This document shows positions 1 to 8,490 of a DNA stretch of 64,000 bases, one piece after another. Positions within the stretch are counted from its first letter, which is position 1. The number at the start of each line of letters is the position of its first letter. Position numbers and translations under genes: made by a program. The notes under the pieces were generated by a model. It had not been told where the DNA came from. It did no database searches and saw only the letters and a list, made by a program, of their open reading frames with translations. The stretch is from Halomonas sp. GD1P12 (GTDB lineage: Bacteria; Pseudomonadota; Gammaproteobacteria; Pseudomonadales; Halomonadaceae), in contig NZ_CP107007.1 in NCBI RefSeq assembly GCF_025725645.1, positions 248,001 through 312,000 of the forward strand. The letters are read 5' to 3'.

Positions 1-1
1 G

Positions 2-1117
2 GCGGAGTTCGTGCTCACCGAGCTTGGCCGGCAGCGCTTCGAGCCGGTGGCGCTCTCGCCCGACGCCCGGGCGTTTGCCCGGCGCGACGAGGTCACTACC
101 TATTTGTACCTGCACCGCCTGCGTGAGCGCCTGAGCGACGGCGAGCCGCCAGCGGCACTTTTCAACGAGGTGCCGAAGGCCAGCGGCAACCGCTGGCTTG
201 ACGCCCGGCGAAGCCGGCTGCTGGTGAGCATGGGCCGCGAGGCCGAGCGCAGCGGCGACGAGACGCTTTCGCTTACGCTTTATGAGGCGGCCTCTGGCAG
301 CGACGCCCGCATTCGACAGCTTCGCCTGCTGGAGCGGCGCGGTGAAGACCGCCGTGCGCTGGAGCTCGCCCGCACCGCGCTCGAAGGCGGCCCGCGCGAA
401 AGCGAGCGCCAGGCGCTGGAGCGCCTGATCCCGCGGCTGGAACGGCGCCTGGGCGGCCCGCCGGTCAAGCGCGGGCAAGGCGCCGCCGTGGCGGTAAAAA
501 CGCTGACGCTTTTGGGCCCCCGGCCCGTCGAGCGCGCCGTGGCCGAGCACCTGAGCAGGCCCAATGCGCCGGTATACTATGTCGAGAACAGCCTGATCAC
601 CGGGCTTTTTGGCCTGCTGCTGTGGCCGGCGCTGTTCAAACCGCTGCCCGGCGCCTTCTTCCACCCGTTTCACAGCGCCCCGGCGGATCTCTACCGCGAG
701 GACTTCGTCGAGGCGCGCCGCGAGGAGATAGACGCTTGCCTGGCGCGCCTCGACGACGGCCGCCACGTTCAAGGCATTCGCGACGTTTTCGCCGACAAGC
801 ACGGCACCGCCTCGGCGTTCATCCACTGGCCGGCGCTCGATGAGACGCTGCTGGAAACGGCGCTGACGTGTATTCCGGGTAAGCATCTGCGCGCGCTGTT
901 CGAGCGCTTGCTGGAGGATCTCAAGCACAACCGGGCGGGCTTTCCCGACTTGATCCAGTTCTTCCCCGAGGCCGACGGCGGCCCGGGCTATCGCATGATC
1001 GAGGTGAAAGGGCCCGGTGATCGGCTGCAGGATAACCAGCGCCGCTGGCTCGCCCATTTCCAGCGCCACGCCATCCCCGTCGAGGTGTGCCACGTGCGCT
1101 GGCAGGCCACCCCGTGA
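2..1117 (+). CDS. VRR-NUC domain nuclease, FAN1-like (5' partial)
   Basis: Probable structure-specific DNA nuclease of the FAN1 type, a family that cuts 5' flaps and repairs interstrand crosslinks. The frame is open to the left edge, so the N-terminus is missing; about 372 codons are visible, while family members usually have about 550 residues. The catalytic VRR-NUC core is at the C-terminus: an FPD motif (about residue 315), then IEVKGPGD and a downstream QxxW, which is the PD...E-V-K metal-binding pattern of the PD-(D/E)XK fold. The middle part is rich in Arg and Leu helices, as expected for the SAP/TPR-like portion. The stop codon overlaps the helicase start in a GTGA, so the two are translationally coupled, which supports a shared DNA-repair role. 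Confidence 0.88.
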   Translation, partial: AEFVLTELGRQRFEPVALSPDARAFARRDEVTTYLYLHRLRERLSDGEPPAALFNEVPKASGNRWLDARRSRLLVSMGREAERSGDETLSLTLYEAASGSDARIRQLRLLERRGEDRRALELARTALEGGPRESERQALERLIPRLERRLGGPPVKRGQGAAVAVKTLTLLGPRPVERAVAEHLSRPNAPVYYVENSLITGLFGLLLWPALFKPLPGAFFHPFHSAPADLYREDFVEARREEIDACLARLDDGRHVQGIRDVFADKHGTASAFIHWPALDETLLETALTCIPGKHLRALFERLLEDLKHNRAGFPDLIQFFPEADGGPGYRMIEVKGPGDRLQDNQRRWLAHFQRHAIPVEVCHVRWQATP

Positions 1118-3366
1118 GCGAGTACCGGGTCGCGGTGCGCGCGCTGTGTGAATTCACCGCCCGCCGGGGCGATCTCGACTACCGCTTCACGCCGGCGCCC
1201 AGCGCCCAGGAGGGTATCGCTGGCCATACGCTGGTCGCCAGCCGCCGTGGCGAGGGCTACATCGCCGAGCTGCCCCTTGCCGCGACCGTCGAAGGCCTGC
1301 GCGTGTCCGGCCGGGCAGACGGCTATGACCCGGATACCCACTGCCTGGAAGAGGTCAAGACCCACCGCGGCGATCTTTCGCGCATGGCAGACAACCAGCG
1401 CGCGCTGCACTGGGCCCAGGTAAAGGTGTACGGGGCGCTGTTGTGCGCCGAGCGTGAGCTTTCCCGGGTGACGCTGGCGCTGGTGTATTTCGAGATCAGT
1501 AGCCAGCGCGAAACCCGGCTGAGCCACGAATTCGACGCCGAAGATCTTCAGGCGTTCTTTCGTGATCAGTGCCGACGCTTTCTCGCCTGGGCGAGACAGG
1601 AAGCCGCCCACGTCGAGGTTAGAAACGAACGCTTAAGCGCGCTTGCCTTTCCCCACGCGACGTTTCGTCCGGGCCAGCGTGCGCTTGCCGAAAACGTGTT
1701 CAAGGCGGTGAGCACCGAGCGCTGCCTGCTCGTCCAGGCGCCCACCGGCATCGGCAAGACGCTCGCCACGCTCTTTCCCATGCTCACCGCCATGCCGCGA
1801 AAGCGCCTGGACCGGGTGGCGTTTCTGACCATGAAAACCCCCGGCCGGCGGCTGGCACTTGACGCCCTCCAGACCCTGCAGGCCGCAAACGAAACGCCGC
1901 TTCGCGTGGTCGAGCTGGTCGCGCGCAGCAAGGCCTGCGAGTTTCCGGAGCGCGCCTGCCACGGCGAGGCTTGCCCGCTGGCGGCGGGCTTTTATGACCG
2001 CTTACCGGCCGCGCGCGCGGCCTGCGTCGAGCGCGGTTTTCTCGACCGCGCCGGGCTCAGGGAGGTCGCGCTGGCGCACGATGTCTGCCCTTATTATCTG
2101 GGCCAGGAGATGGCGCGCTGGGCCGACGTGGTGGTGGGCGATGTGAACCACTGGTTCGACGCCCACGCGCTGCTCCACGGCCTGGCGGCGGCGGCGGGCG
2201 ACTGGCGGGTGGGCGTACTGGTCGATGAAGCGCACAATTTGATCGAGCGGGCCCGCGGCATGTACAGCGCCGAAGTGTCGCAAAAGCGCTTCAACCAGGC
2301 GAAAAAGGGCGCCCCGGCGGCGCTGAAAAAGCCGCTGGAGCAGCTGGGTCGCCAGTGGAAGACGCTGTCCGATGGCGATGAGGCGGGCTCTGAGCGCTAC
2401 CGGATTCTGGAGGCGCTGCCCGCCAAGCTCGTCGGCGCGCTCTACAAGGTGGCAAGCGCCATCACCGAGTATCTGGGCGAGCACCCGGAGGCGGCGAGCC
2501 TGGCGCTTCAGGAGCTTCTGTTCGAGGCGCTGGGGTTTTGCCGGCTGGCGGAGTCGTTTGGCACGCACTCGCTTTGCGACGTCACCCGTCATGAGCGAGG
2601 CCGCGCGGTACTCGGCATTCGTAACGTCATTCCGGCGGACTTTCTCGCCCCACGCATCGCGCGCGCCCAAAGCCTGGTGCTCTTTTCCGCGACGCTCACG
2701 CCGCCGCGCTACTACCGCGACCTGCTGGGGCTGCCAGCGGACAGCGTCTGGCGCGAAATCGACTCGCCCTTCGCCGCGCACCAGCTCAGTGTCAGGCTCG
2801 CGCGCCACATCTCGACGCGCTACCGCGACCGGGAGAGATCCGTTGCGCCCATCGTCGCCACCATCGCCGAGCAGTACCGGGAGATGCCCGGCCACTATCT
2901 GGCGTTTTTCAGCAGCTTCGCCTATCTCGACGCGGTGTTCGAGCGCTTTACCCGCGACTGTCCCGAGATTCCCGCCTTTGCCCAGACCCGCGGCATGGCC
3001 GAAAGCGAGCGCGAGGCGTTTCTGGCCCGCTTCACCCCCGGTGGGCGGGGCATCGGCTTTGCGGTGCTGGGTGGGGCCTTCGGCGAAGGCGTGGATCTGC
3101 CCGGTGACCGGCTGATCGGCGCGTTTATCGCCACGTTAGGTTTGCCGCCCTTCAACGCCTACAACGAAGCGCTCAAGGCGCGCCTGCACGAGCGCTTCGG
3201 CGAAGGCGAGGCCTACACCTACCGCATTCCCGGCATGATCAAGGTGGTCCAGGCCGCGGGCCGGGTGATTCGAGGCCCCGACGATGAAGGCGTGGTGGTG
3301 CTGATGGACGACCGCTTCGACCAGCGCGCCGTGCGCGGGCTTTTGCCGAGCTGGTGGGCGCTTTAG
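1114..3366 (+). CDS. XPD/DinG-like ATP-dependent DNA helicase with N-terminal nuclease domain
   Basis: Superfamily 2 helicase of the Rad3/XPD/DinG group, 750 residues from the GTG at 1114. I chose this start because it overlaps the upstream stop (GTGA); an in-frame GTG at 1087 is also open. The N-terminal 180 residues carry a Cas4/RecB-like nuclease signature (D69, then E80-V-K82). Walker A APTGIGKT lies at about 209-216 and a DEAH box at about 371-374. Between them are four cysteines (about 275, 282, 287 and 325) placed like the Fe-S ligands of XPD. The C-terminal half has the helicase motif VIRGPDD and a Q-A-A-G-R stretch. By family knowledge it unwinds DNA 5' to 3'. Its coupling to the FAN1-like nuclease suggests a joint lesion-processing unit. 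Confidence 0.93.
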   Translation: MSEYRVAVRALCEFTARRGDLDYRFTPAPSAQEGIAGHTLVASRRGEGYIAELPLAATVEGLRVSGRADGYDPDTHCLEEVKTHRGDLSRMADNQRALHWAQVKVYGALLCAERELSRVTLALVYFEISSQRETRLSHEFDAEDLQAFFRDQCRRFLAWARQEAAHVEVRNERLSALAFPHATFRPGQRALAENVFKAVSTERCLLVQAPTGIGKTLATLFPMLTAMPRKRLDRVAFLTMKTPGRRLALDALQTLQAANETPLRVVELVARSKACEFPERACHGEACPLAAGFYDRLPAARAACVERGFLDRAGLREVALAHDVCPYYLGQEMARWADVVVGDVNHWFDAHALLHGLAAAAGDWRVGVLVDEAHNLIERARGMYSAEVSQKRFNQAKKGAPAALKKPLEQLGRQWKTLSDGDEAGSERYRILEALPAKLVGALYKVASAITEYLGEHPEAASLALQELLFEALGFCRLAESFGTHSLCDVTRHERGRAVLGIRNVIPADFLAPRIARAQSLVLFSATLTPPRYYRDLLGLPADSVWREIDSPFAAHQLSVRLARHISTRYRDRERSVAPIVATIAEQYREMPGHYLAFFSSFAYLDAVFERFTRDCPEIPAFAQTRGMAESEREAFLARFTPGGRGIGFAVLGGAFGEGVDLPGDRLIGAFIATLGLPPFNAYNEALKARLHERFGEGEAYTYRIPGMIKVVQAAGRVIRGPDDEGVVVLMDDRFDQRAVRGLLPSWWAL

Positions 3367-4142
3367 GCAAGCGCCGAAAACGCAAGGCCCATGACGCTCA
3401 CCAGAATCAGCACTACCCCGAGCACGCGAAAGAAAAGCACCGTGTCGGCCTTTTGCAGGTAGCGGTGGGCGCGCTCGCCGAGCAGGTGGCCGGCAAAGGC
3501 GCAGGGCAAGAGCCAGAGCTGATGCACGAGCTGCAGATCGACGCCGGCGACGATGAACGAGACCATCTTGATCACCACGAGGATGAACCAGAGCACGAAC
3601 ATGGTATCGCGCAGCTGCTCCTTCGCCACGTGAGCGGCGAACACGGCCACGATCAAGGGCGCGCCGATGAGCGAGGTGCCGCTAACGTAGCCGCCCAGTC
3701 CCAGCAGCACGACGTCGACGTAGCGGTGCTGGCTCTTGAACGGCTTGTTCAGCACGTAGCTTGCGGCGTAGACGAGCACGATGGCGAAGATGATGTTGGT
3801 CATGATCATGGGGGGCAGCGTCAAAAGCCCCACCACGCCGATCAGCTTCGGCACGATCATGATCTTCAGCGCCTTTTTGAGATAGCGCCAGTCGATGTTG
3901 CTCTGGGTCGCCGTCGTCGTGTCCGCCTTTATCTGGCGGTTGCCCTGCCAGGCGATCCAGCTCGAGAAGATCAAAAGATGAATGGCGATGATCGGCAAGA
4001 ACACCAGCGGGTCGTTATGCACCAGCAGCAGAAAGGGGAGTGCGAGCACCGCGCCGCCAAAGCCCAGGCTCGTACGCACGAAGCCACTCCAGGCAAAGAT
4101 CAGCCCGATGAGTGCGTACTGGTACCACAAAAGATCCGCCAT
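3363..4142 (-). CDS. TauE/SafE-family membrane permease
   Basis: Integral membrane protein of 259 residues in the TauE/SafE (sulfite/organosulfonate exporter) family. The N-terminus has the typical pattern of a first helix followed by a G-F-G-G-A motif, and hydrophobic segments repeat through the length (about eight helices in two halves). Family members move sulfite, sulfoacetate or other small organic anions across the inner membrane; the substrate cannot be read here because no sulfur-metabolism gene is adjacent. The stop codon overlaps the 3' end of the convergent helicase gene by 4 nt. The gene stands alone on the minus strand. Confidence 0.88.
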   Translation of the reverse strand: MADLLWYQYALIGLIFAWSGFVRTSLGFGGAVLALPFLLLVHNDPLVFLPIIAIHLLIFSSWIAWQGNRQIKADTTTATQSNIDWRYLKKALKIMIVPKLIGVVGLLTLPPMIMTNIIFAIVLVYAASYVLNKPFKSQHRYVDVVLLGLGGYVSGTSLIGAPLIVAVFAAHVAKEQLRDTMFVLWFILVVIKMVSFIVAGVDLQLVHQLWLLPCAFAGHLLGERAHRYLQKADTVLFFRVLGVVLILVSVMGLAFSALA

Positions 4143-4301
4143 TGACCGCCTCTTGACCGAACAAACGTTAAAGAGCGTCGCCGCCGCGTTCTTTTTCTCC
4201 GGCGGCGGCTATGCTGAATCAAGCCTACCAGGAAATGACCAAAAAGCGCAGTTGGCCCGACGCCTCACTCGGTCTCTCAACACAACGGAACGTGTTCTCC
4301 C

Positions 4302-5465
4302 ATGCCAACATCGAAAAAACCGATCAGCTTTTTCGTCCACCACCAGGGGCGCGGCCACGCCCGCCGCGCCATGGCGATCATCCGCCACTTCTCGGAGGAT
4401 CGACCGGTCAGCGTGATGACCGCCGACCCTTCGCTTTTCGACGGCTTCGAGCGCGCCATCGACGTGATCGCGCTGCCCAACATGATCGGCGCCGCGGTGC
4501 CGACCCAGGCGCTTTATGACCAGCCGACGCCGTCGGTGATGCACTGCGTGCCGATGGGCGTGGTCGAGATGCGCCAGACCATGCGGCGCATTCTCGATCA
4601 TCTCGACGACATCGACGCGGGGCTGTTCGTCATCGATGTCTCCGCCGAACTGGCGCTTCTATCGCGTATCGCCAGCGTCCCGGCGGTCAGCATTCGCATG
4701 CATGGCGATCGTAACGACCCGGGCCACTTGGGGGCTTATGAAGCGAGTGTCGCCATGCTCGCGCCGTTCGACGAACGCCTGGAGCAGGCCGACTACCCGG
4801 CGCATCTGCGCGAAAAGACCTTCTACAGCGGCGGGCTTTGCACCACCGCCGCCGCCGTACCCAGCCGGGAGGAGGCGCGCCGTCGCCTGGGACTCGACCC
4901 GGATCGCGAAATCGTCGTTGCGCTGACCGGCGGCGGCGGGGCGGGCACGCCCTACGCGCCGCTCACCGTGGCCGCCCGGGCCGCACCCGAGACGCTCTTT
5001 ATCACTATCGGCCCGCTGCATCTGGAAGGCCACGAAACCGACTTCGCCAACCTGGTCAACGCCGGCTGGGTGGACAACGTGGTGGAGTATCTCGCCGCCA
5101 GCGACATCGTGCTGGCCTCCGCCGGCGACAACACCGTGCACGAAATCGCGATGCTCCGGCGTCCCTATATCGTTGCCCCGGAGTGGCGCTACTTCAACGA
5201 GCAGCAGCGCAAGGCCGAGCGGCTTTCAGAGCTTTCGGCGGCGGTGAACATGCCGGCGTGGCCCGGGGATTTCGCCGGCTGGCAGGCGGTGCTCGAAAAG
5301 GCGCGCGGGCTCGATGTCGAAAAGCTCGCCACGCTTTATGAGGCCGACGCCGCCGAGCGCGCCGCCCGCTGGCTCGAAGCCACGGTCGATGGGCTTTGGG
5401 AAGGCGCGCCCACGGCTGCCGCCATGAGCGCAAACGCTGTGAACGCGTCTATCGAACGGGCCTGA
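4302..5465 (+). CDS. MurG/GT28-like glycosyltransferase
   Basis: Predicted cytoplasmic glycosyltransferase of the GT-B fold, 387 residues. The N-terminus (FFVHHQGRGHARRA) has the G-x-G-H signature of the MurG/GT28 group. The C-terminal half has a Gly-rich donor-binding loop (LTGGGGAGTP, about 207-216) and an ASAGDNTVHEIA motif (about 270-281), where MurG-like enzymes bind the nucleotide sugar. No membrane segment is obvious. Acceptor and donor are unknown. It is the first of four glycosyltransferase genes between 4.3 and 9.5 kb, but it faces the GT2 gene across only 13 bp, so it is not co-transcribed with it. The start is the ATG directly before the conserved N-terminal strand. Confidence 0.8.
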   Translation: MPTSKKPISFFVHHQGRGHARRAMAIIRHFSEDRPVSVMTADPSLFDGFERAIDVIALPNMIGAAVPTQALYDQPTPSVMHCVPMGVVEMRQTMRRILDHLDDIDAGLFVIDVSAELALLSRIASVPAVSIRMHGDRNDPGHLGAYEASVAMLAPFDERLEQADYPAHLREKTFYSGGLCTTAAAVPSREEARRRLGLDPDREIVVALTGGGGAGTPYAPLTVAARAAPETLFITIGPLHLEGHETDFANLVNAGWVDNVVEYLAASDIVLASAGDNTVHEIAMLRRPYIVAPEWRYFNEQQRKAERLSELSAAVNMPAWPGDFAGWQAVLEKARGLDVEKLATLYEADAAERAARWLEATVDGLWEGAPTAAAMSANAVNASIERA

Positions 5466-5478
5466 CCCTGAAAAGGGT

Positions 5479-6348
5479 CTAACCGAAGCGCGCGCTGGCC
5501 GGTAGCCGCGCGCGCTCGATCTCTGTTGGTGCCGGGTAGCGCAGAATCTCGATCACCGTGGCGTTGGGCGACCAGTCGATGGCGCCGGCGTTTGCGAACT
5601 GATCGAGCCAGTACTCCATGCACCATCGCCCCCAGCGCGCGTGAAAGCGCCGGGCGTTGTCGATGATCGCTTCGAAGTGCGGCCAGGGCGGAGCGTACAC
5701 CGCGTGGTGCTGATGCCAGGCCAGCGCCCCGCCGACCCAGTAAAGCGCAACGTCCGCCGCGTGAAGCCGCCAGGTGTAGTCGGTCTCCTCGCCGCCGTAG
5801 CCGATGTAGCCTTCGTCCATACCGCCGGCGCGGCGGTGGTCGTCCTTCATGAGCGCAAACGATAGCCCCCACAGATTGCCGTGATTCGGCTCCGGGCGGA
5901 TTTCATCCTCGTCGATGGCCGGGCGGGCGGGGTGGCGCTCGCCTTGCTCGAAAAGCGCTGCGAAGTCGAGCTCATTATGACTCGAGTATGGTGCCGCGCC
6001 CGCGGGCAGGTAGTGCACCTCGCCGATGTAGAGCGCGGCCTTCTCGGTGAGCGCCTGACGGTAGCGCTCGATGAGCCGAGGAGAGGCGATACAGTCCACG
6101 TCGAGAAACACCAGGCCCTCATTGGAGGCCGCCTCGACCGCGGCGTTGCGGGCGCGGGCAAGCGGCAGCGCCTCACCCTCAACGAACACGTGGCGCACGG
6201 GAAAGCCGACATCGGGCAGAGCCGCGTGCGCCTCGGGCTGCATCCAGGCGATCACCAGCTCGTTCGGCAGGTGTGTTTGCGCGTTCAGGCTTTGCATCAG
6301 GTTGACCAGGTGGTCGCGGCGCCCGCGCACCAGTGTCAGCACGCTCAT
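5479..6348 (-). CDS. Family 2 glycosyltransferase with galactosyltransferase-like C-domain
   Basis: GT-A fold glycosyltransferase of 289 residues. The N-terminus starts with the first beta strand (SVLTLVRGR), followed by ALPLARARNAA and the metal-binding VFLDVDC (a DxD motif, about residue 80). The C-terminal part has GYIGYGGEETDYTWRL, the GT7C/galactosyltransferase acceptor motif seen in chondroitin- and mycofactocin-type GT2 enzymes. Two starts are possible: the ATG at 6348, or a GTG at 6354 that overlaps the stop of the upstream sucrose-phosphate synthase gene as GTGA. Either way the two genes are coupled and probably act in one glycoside pathway. The product is unknown. Confidence 0.87.
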   Translation of the reverse strand: MSVLTLVRGRRDHLVNLMQSLNAQTHLPNELVIAWMQPEAHAALPDVGFPVRHVFVEGEALPLARARNAAVEAASNEGLVFLDVDCIASPRLIERYRQALTEKAALYIGEVHYLPAGAAPYSSHNELDFAALFEQGERHPARPAIDEDEIRPEPNHGNLWGLSFALMKDDHRRAGGMDEGYIGYGGEETDYTWRLHAADVALYWVGGALAWHQHHAVYAPPWPHFEAIIDNARRFHARWGRWCMEYWLDQFANAGAIDWSPNATVIEILRYPAPTEIERARLPASARFG

Positions 6349-6350
6349 GT

Positions 6351-8453
6351 TCACGAGGCGATATCCTCGAGGGGTTGGCGCGGCGGGTGGCTTTGAAAGT
6401 GCTTCACGCCTTCGATCACGCCCTGGGCGTGGGGGGCGCGGGCGATGTAGACGTGGCCCATGCCCGGCGCCTGGGCCAGACCGTCGCTGTAGTTGGCCAC
6501 CAGAATCGAGCATTTCGAGGCGCGCAGCATGTCCAGGTCGTTGCCGGAGTCGCCGGCCACATACAGCGCAGCTTCATCCACGCCCAGGTGCTTGCGCACG
6601 TGAGCGACCGCGCGGCCTTTCGAGGCGGCCTCGGGCAGGATATCGACGTAGCGGCCGTGGCTGTGGATCACCGTGGCGCGAAGCCTCAAACGCTTGAGGT
6701 GGGTCGTCAGGCGCAGCGTGATGTCGCGGGTGTCGTCGCTCAGGTAGCTGAGTTTGAAAGCGCGCTGCTCGAGTGGGCCCTGGGGGAGGAGGTCATCGAA
6801 GGTGTCGAGGGCGCGGGCCAGGGCGTCGCGCTGCCAGTGGCGATTGATGATCTCGCGCCAGGCCGTGTCCTGGCGGTAGGTGATGCCATCGTCGTTCAGG
6901 TAGTGAATTTCCGAGCCCACCGAGGAGATGATGAGCGGCGGGTAGGGAATGCCCGCTTGGGAGAGAATCGCCAGCGCACTGTGAAAACTGCGCCCGGTCG
7001 CGACCCCGAAGCCCAGCTGTTTTTGAGCGGCGTACCACGTGTTGAAGGCGAGCACGCCCACTGGCGAGCCGGTCAGCGTGTTGTCGATGTCGCAAATCAG
7101 AAGCGCGTTGACCCCGTCGAGCGTTTGCCCCGTGCACGGGTGGCAAAGCCGTGACAGCAGGTCGTGGTAGCGCTCGACGTGGCGCTGCCAGTCAAACGCC
7201 TTGACCGCCAGCCGGCCGTTGTCGGCCATCTGTTGCCAGCGGGCCGGGTCGTTCAAAAGCGCCAGCGCTTCACCGCCGATCGCTTCGGCCCGGCGCGGGT
7301 TGATCAGCACGCCGTTGCCGCACTGCTCGATGATGTCGTTGGGGCCGCCGCTGTCGGTGGCGATCAGCGGCAGGCCCGCCGCCGCGGCTTCCAGAAGGGT
7401 AAGGCCAAAGGGCTCGTTGAGCGCCGGGTTGATGAAAATACCGCGCCGCTCCCGGGCCCAGGCGTAGAGCGCCTTGATGTCCTGCGGGGCGTGGTGCTTG
7501 GGGTAGGCGATATGGCCGTAAAGGTCGAAATCGTCGATCAGGGTCAAAAGTTCGTGCAGATTGTCGGCAAGCTCGGACTCGAGGTCGTCGATGTGATCGC
7601 GCACCCCGGCCACGATCACCAGGTTGGCCTTCTCGCGCAGCGCGTCGTTTTCGCCGAAGGCGCGCACCAGGGTAGCGAGGTTCTTGCGCGTCACCGGCCG
7701 GGCAATGGCGATCAGGGCGGGCTTGTCCGGGTTCGTCAGAAACGGCGCCAGAAGTGCATCCACCGCCGGCGTCGAGCGGGCGGATTCGAACTCATCCAGA
7801 TGGCTGCCCGGGGCGATCACGCGAATCTTGCCCGGCGCGTAGTGGTCGTAGTCGGCGTACTGGCTCTCGGCTTCGTCGCGGGAGCTTGCGATGATCAACG
7901 CGGCCTTGCGGATGGCGCGCTCTTCGAACGCGATGCGTCGGGTGAGAGCGGCCAGGGTCTCGGCGTCAAGCGTCTCGCCTTCGTACTCCAGGCACTTGCG
8001 CTTGCTGCGCCCCAGCGAGTGGGCGGTGAACACGAAAGGAATGCCGCGGCGCGCCTGCACGTCGGCGGCGACCTCGCCGGCGTCGGCGTAGTGGGCGTGA
8101 AGGATCGCGGGCTTGTCGCGCAGCGCGTCGAGCCAGGTGACGAGGGCGTCGGTAAAGGAGGGAAGCTCCTGCCACAGCGCCTCCTTGGACAGGTAGTCGG
8201 GGCTTTCGCTGGGCAGGCGAATCAGCTCGATGTTCGGGCCGACCTGCTCCGCGCCGGGGCCGTAATCGATGTCGCTAAACTGGCACGTAAAGGCGCGGGT
8301 GACTAACGTTAGTCGCGTAACGGCCGGATCCAGTGCCGAGGCTTCGACCAGCTCCAGCAGGTAGCGAATGTGCCCACCGGTGTCAGCGGTAATGCCGTAT
8401 TCGACATCGTGGCCGCGAAGGCAGCCCTGTAAGGCAATATGTACGATATGCAT
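6351..8453 (-). CDS. Sucrose-phosphate synthase / sucrose-phosphate phosphatase fusion (HAD-IIB)
   Basis: Two-domain enzyme of 700 residues. The first 430 residues are a GT4 glycosyltransferase of the sucrose-phosphate synthase type: a Gly-rich DTGGHIRYLLEL near residue 25, HAHYADAG, HSLGRSKRKCL, ARPVTRKNLATL and the donor motif EPFGLTLLEAAA. The last 240 residues are a HAD-IIB phosphatase with the nucleophile motif DIDNTLTG (about 454) and a late GDSGNDLDML motif. Together they would join a nucleotide-sugar glucose to fructose 6-phosphate and remove the phosphate, giving sucrose, a known compatible solute. Mannosylfructose-phosphate synthase is a close relative and cannot be excluded. The downstream GT2 gene overlaps by 4 nt. 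The divergent GT4 gene starts only 37 bp away. Confidence 0.88.
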   Translation of the reverse strand: MHIVHIALQGCLRGHDVEYGITADTGGHIRYLLELVEASALDPAVTRLTLVTRAFTCQFSDIDYGPGAEQVGPNIELIRLPSESPDYLSKEALWQELPSFTDALVTWLDALRDKPAILHAHYADAGEVAADVQARRGIPFVFTAHSLGRSKRKCLEYEGETLDAETLAALTRRIAFEERAIRKAALIIASSRDEAESQYADYDHYAPGKIRVIAPGSHLDEFESARSTPAVDALLAPFLTNPDKPALIAIARPVTRKNLATLVRAFGENDALREKANLVIVAGVRDHIDDLESELADNLHELLTLIDDFDLYGHIAYPKHHAPQDIKALYAWARERRGIFINPALNEPFGLTLLEAAAAGLPLIATDSGGPNDIIEQCGNGVLINPRRAEAIGGEALALLNDPARWQQMADNGRLAVKAFDWQRHVERYHDLLSRLCHPCTGQTLDGVNALLICDIDNTLTGSPVGVLAFNTWYAAQKQLGFGVATGRSFHSALAILSQAGIPYPPLIISSVGSEIHYLNDDGITYRQDTAWREIINRHWQRDALARALDTFDDLLPQGPLEQRAFKLSYLSDDTRDITLRLTTHLKRLRLRATVIHSHGRYVDILPEAASKGRAVAHVRKHLGVDEAALYVAGDSGNDLDMLRASKCSILVANYSDGLAQAPGMGHVYIARAPHAQGVIEGVKHFQSHPPRQPLEDIAS
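8301..8314. promoter_or_regulatory. 14-bp perfect palindrome near the 5' end of the sucrose-phosphate synthase gene
   Basis: GACTAACGTTAGTC is a perfect inverted repeat inside codons about 47-51 of the fused synthase gene. The divergent gene pair leaves only 37 bp between start codons, so control sites would have to sit inside coding sequence. The palindrome resembles a TetR-type half-site pair around TAACGTTA. Function is inferred from symmetry and place only. Confidence 0.3.
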
Positions 8454-8490
8454 GTCGTGAATTCCCTTTCACTCAAGGCCTCACCGCGCC

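Noticed and set aside
7164-8306. Plus-strand frame (380 codons) opposite the sucrose-phosphate synthase gene
   Set aside because: Low-complexity Gly/Val/Arg shadow of the synthase; all motifs lie on the minus strand.
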